Below are positions 43,960-55,464 of a DNA stretch of 64,000 nt, piece after piece. The notes under the pieces are model-generated. The model was not told the origin of the DNA. It saw nothing but the letters and a program-made list of their open reading frames with translations, and did no database searches. The stretch lies in assembly GCF_044797955.1 (NCBI RefSeq), contig NZ_CP085211.1:1860001-1924000 (forward strand), given 5' to 3'. Position 1 is the first letter of the stretch, and every line of letters begins with the position of its first letter. Source of the DNA: Idiomarina seosinensis_A (GTDB lineage: Bacteria; Pseudomonadota; Gammaproteobacteria; Enterobacterales; Alteromonadaceae). Made by a program: the position numbers and the translations under genes.

Positions 43960-45093
43960 ATGAGCAGATATACCGATCCTGCTATTCCTTCTCCCTGCTA
44001 TGTGCTGGATGAGACGCTGTTACGCGAGAATCTGCAATTGATGGAGCGTGTGCAGCGGGAAAGTGGCGCCGATATCATCCTGGCATTAAAGGGCTTTGCT
44101 ATGTGGTCCGCTTTTCCAATTGTGCGGGAGTACTTAAAAGGGTGTACAGCAAGTTCAGTTTGGGAAGCAAAGCTCGCGGCCGAAGAGTTCGGTCGCGAAG
44201 TACATGCCTACTCGCCAGCCTATAAACAGCAGGATATTGACGAGCTACTACCACTGGTAAACCATATTTCGTTTAACAGTCTGACCCAGTGGCAGACCTA
44301 TCAGCGACAAACTAAAGCCGCAGGCGTCTCAATGGGCTTGCGGATCAACCCGGAACATCAGGAAGCAGAGACTGAACTTTACGATCCTAGCGCGCCGGGC
44401 TCAAGGCTGGGTGTCCGGGCCAGCGACCTGGAAGGCGTTGACTTAACAGATATTGACGGGCTTCATATTCACAACTTATGCGAATGTGATTCTTATGCTC
44501 TGCAAAGGACCCTAGATGCGGTAGAAAAACGTTTCTCGTCTTACCTTGAGCAAATGGAATGGCTAAACCTCGGCGGCGGTCATTTAATGACGCGAGAAGG
44601 CTACGATGTCGATCACTTAATTAGCCTGTTAAGGGATTTTGCTCAGCGCTATCAGCTAAAGATTATCCTGGAACCCGGTTCGGCGGTTGCCTGGCGAACA
44701 GGCCCACTACTTTGTGAAGTGGTCGATATCGTTGTTAACGATGGCAATATCGCTATATTGGATATTTCGGCAACGGGCCACATGCCTGATGTTCTGGAGA
44801 TGCCCTACCGACCCGCAATTACAGGAGCCGGGCTGCCCAATGAAAAGGAGTTTGTTTATCGTTTAGGGGGCAACAGCTGTCTGGCCGGTGATGTTATTGG
44901 CAGTTACAGTTTTGATCAGCCTCTGGCAGTCGGTGATCGGCTGGTTTTTGAAGATATGATGCATTACACCATGGTAAAGACAACTTTCTTCAATGGTGTT
45001 CAGCATCCGGCTATTGGTATCTTACGTAAAGACGGGCAATTTGACTGCGTCAGACAGTTTAACTACCAGGACTTTCGCGACCGGTTGTCTTAA
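43960..45093 (+). CDS. nspC: Carboxynorspermidine decarboxylase
   Basis: PLP-dependent alanine-racemase-fold decarboxylase giving norspermidine or spermidine. Residues: SPCYVLDETLLRENL, the PLP Lys in ILALKGFAMWS, LGLRINPEHQE-like MGLRINPEHQEAET, ESD region HIHNLCECDSY, EPGSAVAWRTG, and the C-terminal GNSCLAGDVIGSYSF with the active-site Cys. The frame could start with TTG at 43930, inside the previous gene; the ATG at 43960, one base after that gene's stop, fits the family and gives 377 residues. It depends on translational coupling since no strong ribosome-binding site is seen. Confidence 0.94.
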   Translation: MSRYTDPAIPSPCYVLDETLLRENLQLMERVQRESGADIILALKGFAMWSAFPIVREYLKGCTASSVWEAKLAAEEFGREVHAYSPAYKQQDIDELLPLVNHISFNSLTQWQTYQRQTKAAGVSMGLRINPEHQEAETELYDPSAPGSRLGVRASDLEGVDLTDIDGLHIHNLCECDSYALQRTLDAVEKRFSSYLEQMEWLNLGGGHLMTREGYDVDHLISLLRDFAQRYQLKIILEPGSAVAWRTGPLLCEVVDIVVNDGNIAILDISATGHMPDVLEMPYRPAITGAGLPNEKEFVYRLGGNSCLAGDVIGSYSFDQPLAVGDRLVFEDMMHYTMVKTTFFNGVQHPAIGILRKDGQFDCVRQFNYQDFRDRLS

Positions 45094-45130
45094 TCCGGTA
45101 GCCTGGTTAAGTGCTGTCTGAGCAACAGGA

Positions 45131-45796
45131 TTAAAGGTTTTTCTGGCGAGCTTGCTGCACGGCTGATGCGGGCATTAAGCGAGCCAGCTGATTAAGTTTG
45201 TCGCGGATTTCCCGATGTTGCTCTTCGTCGCCGGTAACGGCGTTGTGCAACCAGTGGTAAGCATGCGGAAAATCATAAGGACTGCCTTTCCCGGCAATCA
45301 TAATATCAGCGAAACGTTTTTGAGCTGCTAAATTACCCAAAGACGCCGCTTCCCGCAGATAAACGATAGCCCGGTGGATATCCGGCTGAACTAATGTGCC
45401 TTCATGATAGTAGCGTCCCAGTTGCTCAAGAGCATAAATTAAACCCTGATCAGCAGCTATCTGCATGTAGTGGATGCCCTGCTCTACATCGCGTTCATAG
45501 CAAACGCCCCAGGCCAACATATCGCCATATAAAAACTGGTAAGTAGGACGTTTTTCAAGAGCCGCCTGAGCTTCAATGTCTTGTATCAGCTGACAGCGAT
45601 CGACCTGCTCTACCTGCCGCAAATGGCTATTATCCTCAAACATCTCGACCAATTGCTCATCACTATAAAGCTGAACAGCTTCCAGTTCACTTTCTTGTGC
45701 CAATGCGGGTGTCATCATTGACGTTACGAGGCTGAAAGCGGTAACTAAGTATTGCCCAGTGCGACCCATTAATTTAATCCTGCTTAGCCAATTCAT
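45131..45796 (-). CDS. motX: MotX: polar flagellar sodium-motor stator protein
   Basis: A Sel1-repeat exported protein that, with MotY, forms the T ring around the Na+-driven polar flagellar motor and holds PomAB stators. A signal peptide (to about residue 33, TPALA) precedes a conserved part: DRCQLIQDIEAQA, YQFLYGDMLAWGVCYE, EQGIHYMQIAADQGL, ALEQLGRYYHEGTLVQPD, RAIVYLREAASLGNL and SPYDFPHAYHWL. This matches my recollection of Vibrio MotX along its length (about 211 residues); here 221. It is the last gene of the murB-birA-coaX operon and overlaps coaX by 4 bases. Confidence 0.87.
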   Translation of the reverse strand: MNWLSRIKLMGRTGQYLVTAFSLVTSMMTPALAQESELEAVQLYSDEQLVEMFEDNSHLRQVEQVDRCQLIQDIEAQAALEKRPTYQFLYGDMLAWGVCYERDVEQGIHYMQIAADQGLIYALEQLGRYYHEGTLVQPDIHRAIVYLREAASLGNLAAQKRFADIMIAGKGSPYDFPHAYHWLHNAVTGDEEQHREIRDKLNQLARLMPASAVQQARQKNL

Positions 45797-46566
45797 ACCA
45801 TACTCAGGTTATCGGCCGCAGCCGCTAATCCCTTAAACACTAAGTCATCAATTCGTTGATAAAGCAATGGCTGCTTATTGTTCAGCGACTGGATCAAGCG
45901 TTCTCCGTCACCGCCGGTAACCACCACATTAAACCTTTGTTGTTCAAATATTCGGGGGGCTACCTCCAGCGCCTGAGCAATGGCTCCGACCAAGGCGTAA
46001 TGTACTCCGAAGCTCATTCCCTGCTGAGTGTTAGTAGCAGGTTCCGGAAAGCATTGTTCTGACAGCCGTTCTTTTAAATTTGCGGTACCGCTGTGTAGTG
46101 ACTCCTGCATTAAGCGCCGGCCGGGTACAATCCACCCACCAAGATGCTGACCACTATGGTGCAACCAGTCAATCGTCAGCGCCGTACCTGCATCGATAAT
46201 TACTGCGTTTTGGCAGCTAACCCCGCGGTAACCCAACATTGCAAACCAGCGGTCAGCCCCCAGCCGGGCAAAATCATCAGCGTAACCATTGACTAAATCA
46301 TTCTGTCTGCGCTGGCTGGTTAGCCACTTTATTTCTCCGGTAAAGTGCTTAAAACGTTGGTCGATGAGGCCCCTTGAGTGTTTTTCTCCGACGCTGCAGC
46401 CGACGCCTTGAATTGTCTCGCCAACCAGCTCTTGCAATTGTTGCAGCCAATACGCATCGAGGCGTTTTTCGAGCTCGTCGTTAACAATCTTATCTTCGAA
46501 TTTAAGCTGGTTATCAATGTATAACGCAAACTTAGTTCTCGTATTACCGTTATCAATAAGCAGCAT
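45793..46566 (-). CDS. coaX: Type III pantothenate kinase
   Basis: First step of coenzyme A synthesis. The ASKHA-fold motifs are LLIDNGNTRTKFAL (phosphate 1), LGADRWFAMLGYRG, VIIDAGTALTIDWL (phosphate 2), GGWIVPGRRLMQESL, and VVVTGGDGERL. Length 257 is normal. The start overlaps birA by 14 bases and the end overlaps motX by 4. Pairing with birA is common. Confidence 0.95.
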   Translation of the reverse strand: MLLIDNGNTRTKFALYIDNQLKFEDKIVNDELEKRLDAYWLQQLQELVGETIQGVGCSVGEKHSRGLIDQRFKHFTGEIKWLTSQRRQNDLVNGYADDFARLGADRWFAMLGYRGVSCQNAVIIDAGTALTIDWLHHSGQHLGGWIVPGRRLMQESLHSGTANLKERLSEQCFPEPATNTQQGMSFGVHYALVGAIAQALEVAPRIFEQQRFNVVVTGGDGERLIQSLNNKQPLLYQRIDDLVFKGLAAAADNLSMV

Positions 46567-47557
46567 CGTCCCCCCTCAGAGACAGTTCGCCACCAAAATA
46601 GCGCACAACCTGATCGCCATTATCTATCAGTACCGCACCAAATTCATCAATACCCCGGCAGAGCCCTCTCACTTCACGATTTCCCATAATTAGTTTAACC
46701 GGTTTGTTGAAGTAAACATCCAGTTTTGTCCATTGCTCGATTAACGGCGACAGCCCGTGCTTGCTAAATTGCTGCAGATAGTTGACGGTATAGCGGTAAA
46801 GAGTGGCAGCTACTTCATTGCGGGACCATGGCTCGACTAACTCCGTTGCTACGTCCGTCCATTGCTGATCAATTTGAGTTGCTATAGTCGCTGGCATATC
46901 GATATTTAAACCAATACCAACAATACAATCCGCTGTCCCATCATCACAGGACTCGATGTCAATCAAAACCCCGGCTATTTTCTTACCATGGACGTAAACA
47001 TCGTTCGGCCATTTAACACCCGCATCCGCAATACCCATGTGGCGCAATGCCGCTGCAATGGCAATTCCCACGGCAACACTCATGCCCATAGCAGCATTAA
47101 CACCCAGCTCCACTTTCCAGTAGACACTCATGTAAAGGTTACTGCCAAAAGGCGACAACCAGGTCCTGCCACGCCGTCCTCTGCCCGCAGTTTGAGCTTC
47201 GGCAAAAAACACATAGCCGTTGTTCAACGAATTACTCCGGCGATAATGTTTTAACTCATCATTAGTCGAGGTAACCACCGAATGAACCTGCAACTGATCA
47301 ACGGGCATTCGGTTATAAGACGCAATAACATGGCTATCTAACAGCTCGATAGGCTGTGCTAAGCGGTAGCCCTTGCCCTGTACCGAGTAAATGTCGACAC
47401 CCAGCTCTAGCAGCTTCTGTATGTGCTGATTAATCGCCGAACGCGTGATTCCTAACGCTTCGCCCAGCGCCTGGCCAGAGTGAAACTGCGCATCAGCAAG
47501 CAACAGTAAAACCTCATTAATCCGGTGTAGGCTTTTAAAGGACACGACTAGTACCAT
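46553..47557 (-). CDS. birA: Biotin protein ligase and biotin operon repressor
   Basis: Attaches biotin to acetyl-CoA carboxylase and, as a dimer, represses biotin genes. Residues 1-65 form the helix-turn-helix (ALGITRSAINQHIQKLLELG, wing GKGYRLAQP), so this is the bifunctional class II type. The catalytic domain has TNDELKHYR, AEAQTAGRGRRGRTWLSPFG (biotin loop), VKWPNDVYVHGKKIAGVLID and GIGLNID. The C-terminal SH3-like domain has RGLCRGIDEFGAVLI. It overlaps murB by 10 bases and coaX by 14. Confidence 0.95.
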   Translation of the reverse strand: MVLVVSFKSLHRINEVLLLLADAQFHSGQALGEALGITRSAINQHIQKLLELGVDIYSVQGKGYRLAQPIELLDSHVIASYNRMPVDQLQVHSVVTSTNDELKHYRRSNSLNNGYVFFAEAQTAGRGRRGRTWLSPFGSNLYMSVYWKVELGVNAAMGMSVAVGIAIAAALRHMGIADAGVKWPNDVYVHGKKIAGVLIDIESCDDGTADCIVGIGLNIDMPATIATQIDQQWTDVATELVEPWSRNEVAATLYRYTVNYLQQFSKHGLSPLIEQWTKLDVYFNKPVKLIMGNREVRGLCRGIDEFGAVLIDNGDQVVRYFGGELSLRGDDAAY

Positions 47558-48543
47558 TCCTTAATCAGCCCGGTGCGGCCAATCAGGCGCACTTCGGGCT
47601 CCAGTGTAATTCCGCTGGCATCAAAAACGACCCGTCGAATATGCTGGCACAAGTTAAGCACGTCCTCTCCCGTCGCATTGCCTTTGTTGACCAATACTAA
47701 TGCCTGCTGTTGATGGACCGCGGCATCGCCTACCGAGAAGCCCTTTAAGCCAAGGTTATCGATAAGCCAGCCAGCTGCGATTTTAGCGCCCCGGGGAGCA
47801 TTAAAGTAAACCAAATCGGGCCAGCGCTGCAGCAAGTTAGTAAGTGTCGTTTCACTGACTAGCGGATTCTTAAAAAAGCTACCGGCGTTGGGCAGCTGCT
47901 CTGGGTTCGGTAGCTTAGCCTGGCGCACCGCAATAACCCGGTTTAATAACTCGGTAGCGGCTGATTGCCTGGTCATATCTGAAAAAACAGGATAGTTAAT
48001 GTTCGGCTGCCAGTTTTTTGTTAATTTAAAATTTACCCGACAGATCAGCCACCGACCGGGCTGGCGTTTAAATAAGCTGTCCCGGTAATTAAAATTACAG
48101 TCCCTTTTAGAAAATGATAACAATTCACCGGAAACTAAATCGAAGCATTCAACAGAGTCTATGTAATCAGCAACTTCTACACCGTAAGCGCCTATGTTTT
48201 GAACGGGAGAGGCACCTACTGAACCCGGTATTAGGGCGAGATTTTCCAGTCCGAAGATCTTCCGCTGCATACAAAAAAGCACAAAATCGTGCCAGTTTTC
48301 AGAAGCACCGCAAGACACGTGATAGGCGTAATCGTCTTCGTTAACGTCAATGCCGAAGAACCGGGGTTGTACGATGGTGCCTTGGTAGTCTTCAACGAAA
48401 ACCGTATTACTGCCGCTAGCCAGGATGAGGTAATTGGTTAGCTTGTTAAGTAGGCGAAGGTCGCGATCTGAACTAACCTGCAGTAATTCCGAAGCCCGTG
48501 CCGGCAAGCGAAATGAATGTAATGGTTGTAAATCAACGCTCAT
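47548..48543 (-). CDS. murB: UDP-N-acetylenolpyruvoylglucosamine reductase MurB
   Basis: Reduces UDP-GlcNAc-enolpyruvate to UDP-MurNAc with FAD and NADPH. Motifs: LHSFRLPARA at the start, LILASGSNTVFVEDYQG (FAD), ENLALIPGSVGASPVQNIGAYGVEV, NYRDSLFKR, and PNAGSFFKNP with the catalytic Ser in the AGSFF region; near the end GWLIDNLGLKGFSVGDAAVH. The frame begins at 48654, but the ATG at 48543 with GGAAGGG upstream is the family start (331 residues). It is the first gene of the murB-birA-coaX-motX operon, with a promoter at 48571-48598. Confidence 0.95.
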   Translation of the reverse strand: MSVDLQPLHSFRLPARASELLQVSSDRDLRLLNKLTNYLILASGSNTVFVEDYQGTIVQPRFFGIDVNEDDYAYHVSCGASENWHDFVLFCMQRKIFGLENLALIPGSVGASPVQNIGAYGVEVADYIDSVECFDLVSGELLSFSKRDCNFNYRDSLFKRQPGRWLICRVNFKLTKNWQPNINYPVFSDMTRQSAATELLNRVIAVRQAKLPNPEQLPNAGSFFKNPLVSETTLTNLLQRWPDLVYFNAPRGAKIAAGWLIDNLGLKGFSVGDAAVHQQQALVLVNKGNATGEDVLNLCQHIRRVVFDASGITLEPEVRLIGRTGLIKEWY

Positions 48544-48570
48544 GAAATACCCTTCCCACTGAATAGCGAG

Positions 48571-48598
48571 ATTGTAGCATGGAACACCGGGATATGAA
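48571..48598 (-). promoter_or_regulatory. Predicted promoter of murB-birA-coaX-motX
   Basis: TTCATA (48598-48593), 16-base spacer, TACAAT (48576-48571). It lies just 28 bases upstream of the murB ATG and below the rRNA terminator, so the operon should not depend on rRNA read-through. Confidence 0.55.
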
Positions 48599-48653
48599 GC
48601 GATTACGAGGAGTGTATTCAGGTCTTGGATAAGCTTCGGTTTACCGACGAGCA

Positions 48654-48683
48654 TAAAAAAACCCCGGCCAAACGGCCGGGGTT
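48654..48683 (-). terminator. Terminator of the rRNA operon
   Basis: Minus-strand CCCCGGCC/GGCCGGGG hairpin with a GTTT loop, followed by seven T residues. It lies just after the 5S gene. Confidence 0.92.
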
Positions 48684-48694
48684 ATTTATTTGAA

Positions 48695-48811
48695 GTCTGG
48701 CGGTGTCCTACTCTCACATGGGGAGACCCCACACTACCATCGGCGCTGGTATGTTTCACTACTGGGTTCGGAATGGAGCCAGGTGGTGCCATACCGCTAT
48801 GGCCGCCAGAC
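48695..48811 (-). rRNA. rrf: 5S ribosomal RNA
   Basis: About 117 bases matching 5S: terminal stem GTCTGGCGG / CCGCCAGAC, and the conserved CCGAAC and GGTAGTGTGGGGTCTCCCC region. Ends set from the terminal stem, to within two bases. Confidence 0.95.
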
Positions 48812-48935
48812 AAAAACTGTCACAACATAAAAATCTGATTGTACATGCCACTCAATTTGTCGCGTCTTACGCAACCTATGTCTTTGCAGAGCGTTCAAAC
48901 TTGCCTCAACAATTCCAAACACCTTGGGTGTTGTA

Positions 48936-51819
<2,884 letters not shown>

Positions 51820-52083
51820 ATACAACCCCAAAGTGTCTGCTTGCGCTTAACTTCAGTGCTGTAATGCAACTAAGATTGTTTGTTCTTTGCTGTACACAAG
51901 TTCGATACGCCTCTACCTTACACATAGGTTCAAATAGAGTGGCATTTCTTACTTTTTTACAATCAGCTTTTCATGTTGTTAAAGAGCGCGTAACACAAGG
52001 TTACCGGTAAATGTTTTCAATAAAACACTTAACGCTAACATCGTTTCCTGCGTCAGGACGCAGGATACGGTTAGAGAAGAATA
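51820..52083 (-). other. Spacer between tRNA-Ala and 23S
   Basis: Untranslated spacer of about 264 bases with a boxA site at 51977-51987. The sequences next to 23S should form the RNase III processing stem with those beyond its 3' end. No gene is seen. Confidence 0.7.
51977..51987 (-). promoter_or_regulatory. boxA antitermination site before 23S
   Basis: GCTCTTTAACA on the minus strand, matching the rrn boxA consensus bound by NusB-NusE. It is the same sequence as the copy in the 16S leader. Confidence 0.8.
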
Positions 52084-52159
52084 TGGTGGAGCCAAGCGGG
52101 ATCGAACCGCTGACCTCCTGCGTGCAAGGCAGGCGCTCTCCCAGCTGAGCTATGGCCCC
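52084..52159 (-). tRNA. tRNA-Ala (anticodon TGC)
   Basis: A 76-base cloverleaf: acceptor GGGGCCA pairs with TGGCTCC, anticodon stem CCTGC/GCAGG around CTTGCAC, T-arm GGTTCGATCCC, and encoded CCA. It is the second tRNA of the 16S-23S spacer. Confidence 0.97.
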
Positions 52160-52172
52160 CTAGTGCTTGTCT

Positions 52173-52272
52173 AAAACACCGGCAGCTGCGTTGCGCGTTT
52201 CGTTCAATCGGTCACATACCATCGAGGTATGCTCCCTCACTCACTCAACGTGCGCCTTGCTGTCGGCGCTTT
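52173..52272. repeat. Spacer hairpin element A
   Basis: A roughly 100-base inverted repeat in the rRNA spacer. The outer arms (52173-52186 and 52259-52272) pair with two mismatches, GCGCGTT pairs with AACGTGCGC further in, and the centre is CATACC-ATCGA-GGTATG (52215-52231). It is built like element B. Such hairpins with a CATAC/GTATG core are likely members of an interspersed family, but copies elsewhere cannot be checked here. Confidence 0.7.
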
Positions 52273-52371
52273 AGCCTGCGCGTGCTGACATCGGGGAAAC
52301 CCTCTTCTCAACATCGCGGCTAACCTAATAAGGGAATTTCAAGCGAGGGCAAGGCCATCTACTTGAAATGC

Positions 52372-52453
52372 TTTTGGCGTTCTGGCAAGGCGGAGGCAAG
52401 GAAGCATACACCAGTATGCGACGAAGCCGACAACGCAGTCCAGAGCGTCAAAA
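52372..52453. repeat. Spacer hairpin element B
   Basis: An 82-base inverted repeat with outer arms TTTTGGCGTTCTGG (52372-52385) and CCAGAGCGTCAAAA (52440-52453), two mismatches, and centre GCATAC-ACCA-GTATGC (52404-52419). It begins directly after the CCA end of tRNA-Ile. A further small inverted repeat ATTTCAAG/CTTGAAAT (52336-52369) lies beside it. Confidence 0.75.
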
Positions 52454-52530
<77 letters not shown>

Positions 52531-52638
52531 AGTAACCTTCAGGCATTACGTCGCGTCAGGACGCGACCTACCCGAATTCTTCTCTATTGCTATCAAGCCT
52601 GCAAACTGTGTGGACACTTACTGCCGTAAGCTGTTTTG

Positions 52639-54178
<1,540 letters not shown>

Positions 54179-54325
54179 AAAAGTAGTTCAATCAACTCAA
54201 TAAATTACGCGTTTTTGCTTAACTTCGTTACCGAAGTCTTGCTGAACACTCATTCAAAAGTTGCAATACAATTTTCGTTTGCTTACTTTCGCAAGTGCCC
54301 ACACAGTTTGCTTGGCTTGATATAT

Positions 54326-54336
54326 TGTTAAAGAGC
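54326..54336 (-). promoter_or_regulatory. boxA antitermination site in 16S leader
   Basis: GCTCTTTAACA on the minus strand, about 150 bases upstream of 16S and just below promoter P2. Confidence 0.82.
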
Positions 54337-54364
54337 GTTGCTTCTTTCCGAAGCAGGGAGGCGT

Positions 54365-54392
54365 ATTTTACATCCCTTTAGGTAATCGTCAA
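54365..54392 (-). promoter_or_regulatory. rRNA promoter P2
   Basis: TTGACG (54392-54387), 16-base spacer, TAAAAT (54370-54365), then a GC-rich start region ACGCCTCC. Both hexamers match 5 of 6 consensus bases. Confidence 0.85.
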
Positions 54393-54466
54393 GTTCTTTT
54401 TTAAACTTTTCCGCTACCCCGTTGTCGGTTATCACCTCGCGGCTTTCTCCCTGACAACGGCGGCGA

Positions 54467-54494
54467 ATTATAGAGATCTTATTGGCCCTTGCAA
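54467..54494 (-). promoter_or_regulatory. rRNA promoter P1
   Basis: TTGCAA (54494-54489), 16-base spacer and a perfect TATAAT (54472-54467). The GC-rich discriminator TCGCCGCC fits stringent/growth-rate control. An A-rich stretch directly upstream (54501-54513) looks like an UP element and reaches the pssA stop. Confidence 0.87.
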
Positions 54495-54530
54495 GCACTT
54501 TTTTCAAAATTACTTCTGACTGATTAAAAA

Positions 54531-55334
54531 CTAATCATTCTCTTTTTCTTCGGCTTTTTTGTCTGACTTGTCCTGCTCAAAGTCGGCATCATTATCGTCG
54601 CCAACAACATGCTCTAACTTGAGTTTTTTCACATTTTTGATTGTCAGAACAGGTCCCGACAACGCATACAGGAAAAATATACCAAATAAGACTAGTGATG
54701 GTTGGGTTGCGACGATCACAAACGCCAGTACAACGATTAAGATTACAAGGAAAGAAACCTTACCTTTCCAGTCGACGTCTTTGAATGAGTGATATCGAAA
54801 ATTAGTGACCATCAGCAGGCCTGCGCATATTGTCACCAGTGCAGCGAAGCTCGCCATATCGCTGCCAACAATTTCATACTTGTTGCCTACCCATACCAGA
54901 CCAGCAACAAGAGCCGCAGCACTCGGAATAGCCAGCCCCTGAAAGTAGCGCTTATCTGATGAACCCAGATTGGTATTAAAGCGAGCTAAGCGCAGCGCTC
55001 CGCCGGCGACAAAAATAAAGGCTGCTAGCCAACCCAGTTTACCTAAGTCAGCCAAGGCGTAGTTGTAAACCACCAACGCCGGTGCCATGCCAAAGGATAC
55101 AATGTCTGCCATGCTGTCGTATTCGGCACCAAAGTCACTTTCGGTGTTGGTCATTCGAGCGACCCGGCCATCGATGCCGTCAAATACCATAGCAATAAAA
55201 ATGGCGATAGCGGCTTCGATATAACGCTCATTCATTGATGCCACGATAGCGTAAAAACCTGAAAACAAACCCGCCGTAGTAAATAAGTTTGGCAGTAAAT
55301 AAATTCCGCGGCTTTTATTGCTTTCTGTTTCCAT
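54531..55334 (-). CDS. pssA: CDP-diacylglycerol-serine O-phosphatidyltransferase
   Basis: Makes phosphatidylserine, precursor of phosphatidylethanolamine, at the inner membrane. The CDP-alcohol signature DGIDGRVARMTNTESDFGAE then YDSMAD (DG-xx-AR-x8-G-xxx-D-xxx-D) is complete. About seven transmembrane helices and a highly charged C-terminal tail rich in Asp, Lys and Glu follow. At 267 residues it is the integral membrane type (Bacillus/yeast-like), not the peripheral E. coli PssA. Its 3' end reaches to about 20 bases from the rRNA P1 UP element. Confidence 0.93.
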   Translation of the reverse strand: METESNKSRGIYLLPNLFTTAGLFSGFYAIVASMNERYIEAAIAIFIAMVFDGIDGRVARMTNTESDFGAEYDSMADIVSFGMAPALVVYNYALADLGKLGWLAAFIFVAGGALRLARFNTNLGSSDKRYFQGLAIPSAAALVAGLVWVGNKYEIVGSDMASFAALVTICAGLLMVTNFRYHSFKDVDWKGKVSFLVILIVVLAFVIVATQPSLVLFGIFFLYALSGPVLTIKNVKKLKLEHVVGDDNDADFEQDKSDKKAEEKEND

Positions 55335-55404
55335 GGCCTGACTTCCTATAATTTATTGAATCAAAGGCCAGTTTAGCACAGAGTTTATTGCCCATGGAAA
55401 CCCA

Positions 55405-55440
55405 CAAAAAAGCCCACTGCGCTTACAGCGGACAGTGGGC
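55405..55440 (-). terminator. Terminator of clpB
   Basis: Minus-strand GCCCACTG and CAGTGGGC form an 8-base-pair stem, extended by an inner GCxxxxGC pairing, and followed by six or seven T residues. It lies 25 bases after the clpB stop. Confidence 0.9.
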
Positions 55441-55464
55441 GTTGTTTCTATTTCGGTTAAGCAA

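Noticed and set aside
48544..48654. Upstream extension of murB to 48654
   Set aside because: The extension would begin at the rRNA terminator and cover the likely promoter; 48543 has the ribosome-binding site.
48654..48683. The CCCCGGCC hairpin as a murB feature
   Set aside because: Its T-run and position match the rRNA terminator on the minus strand, upstream of murB.
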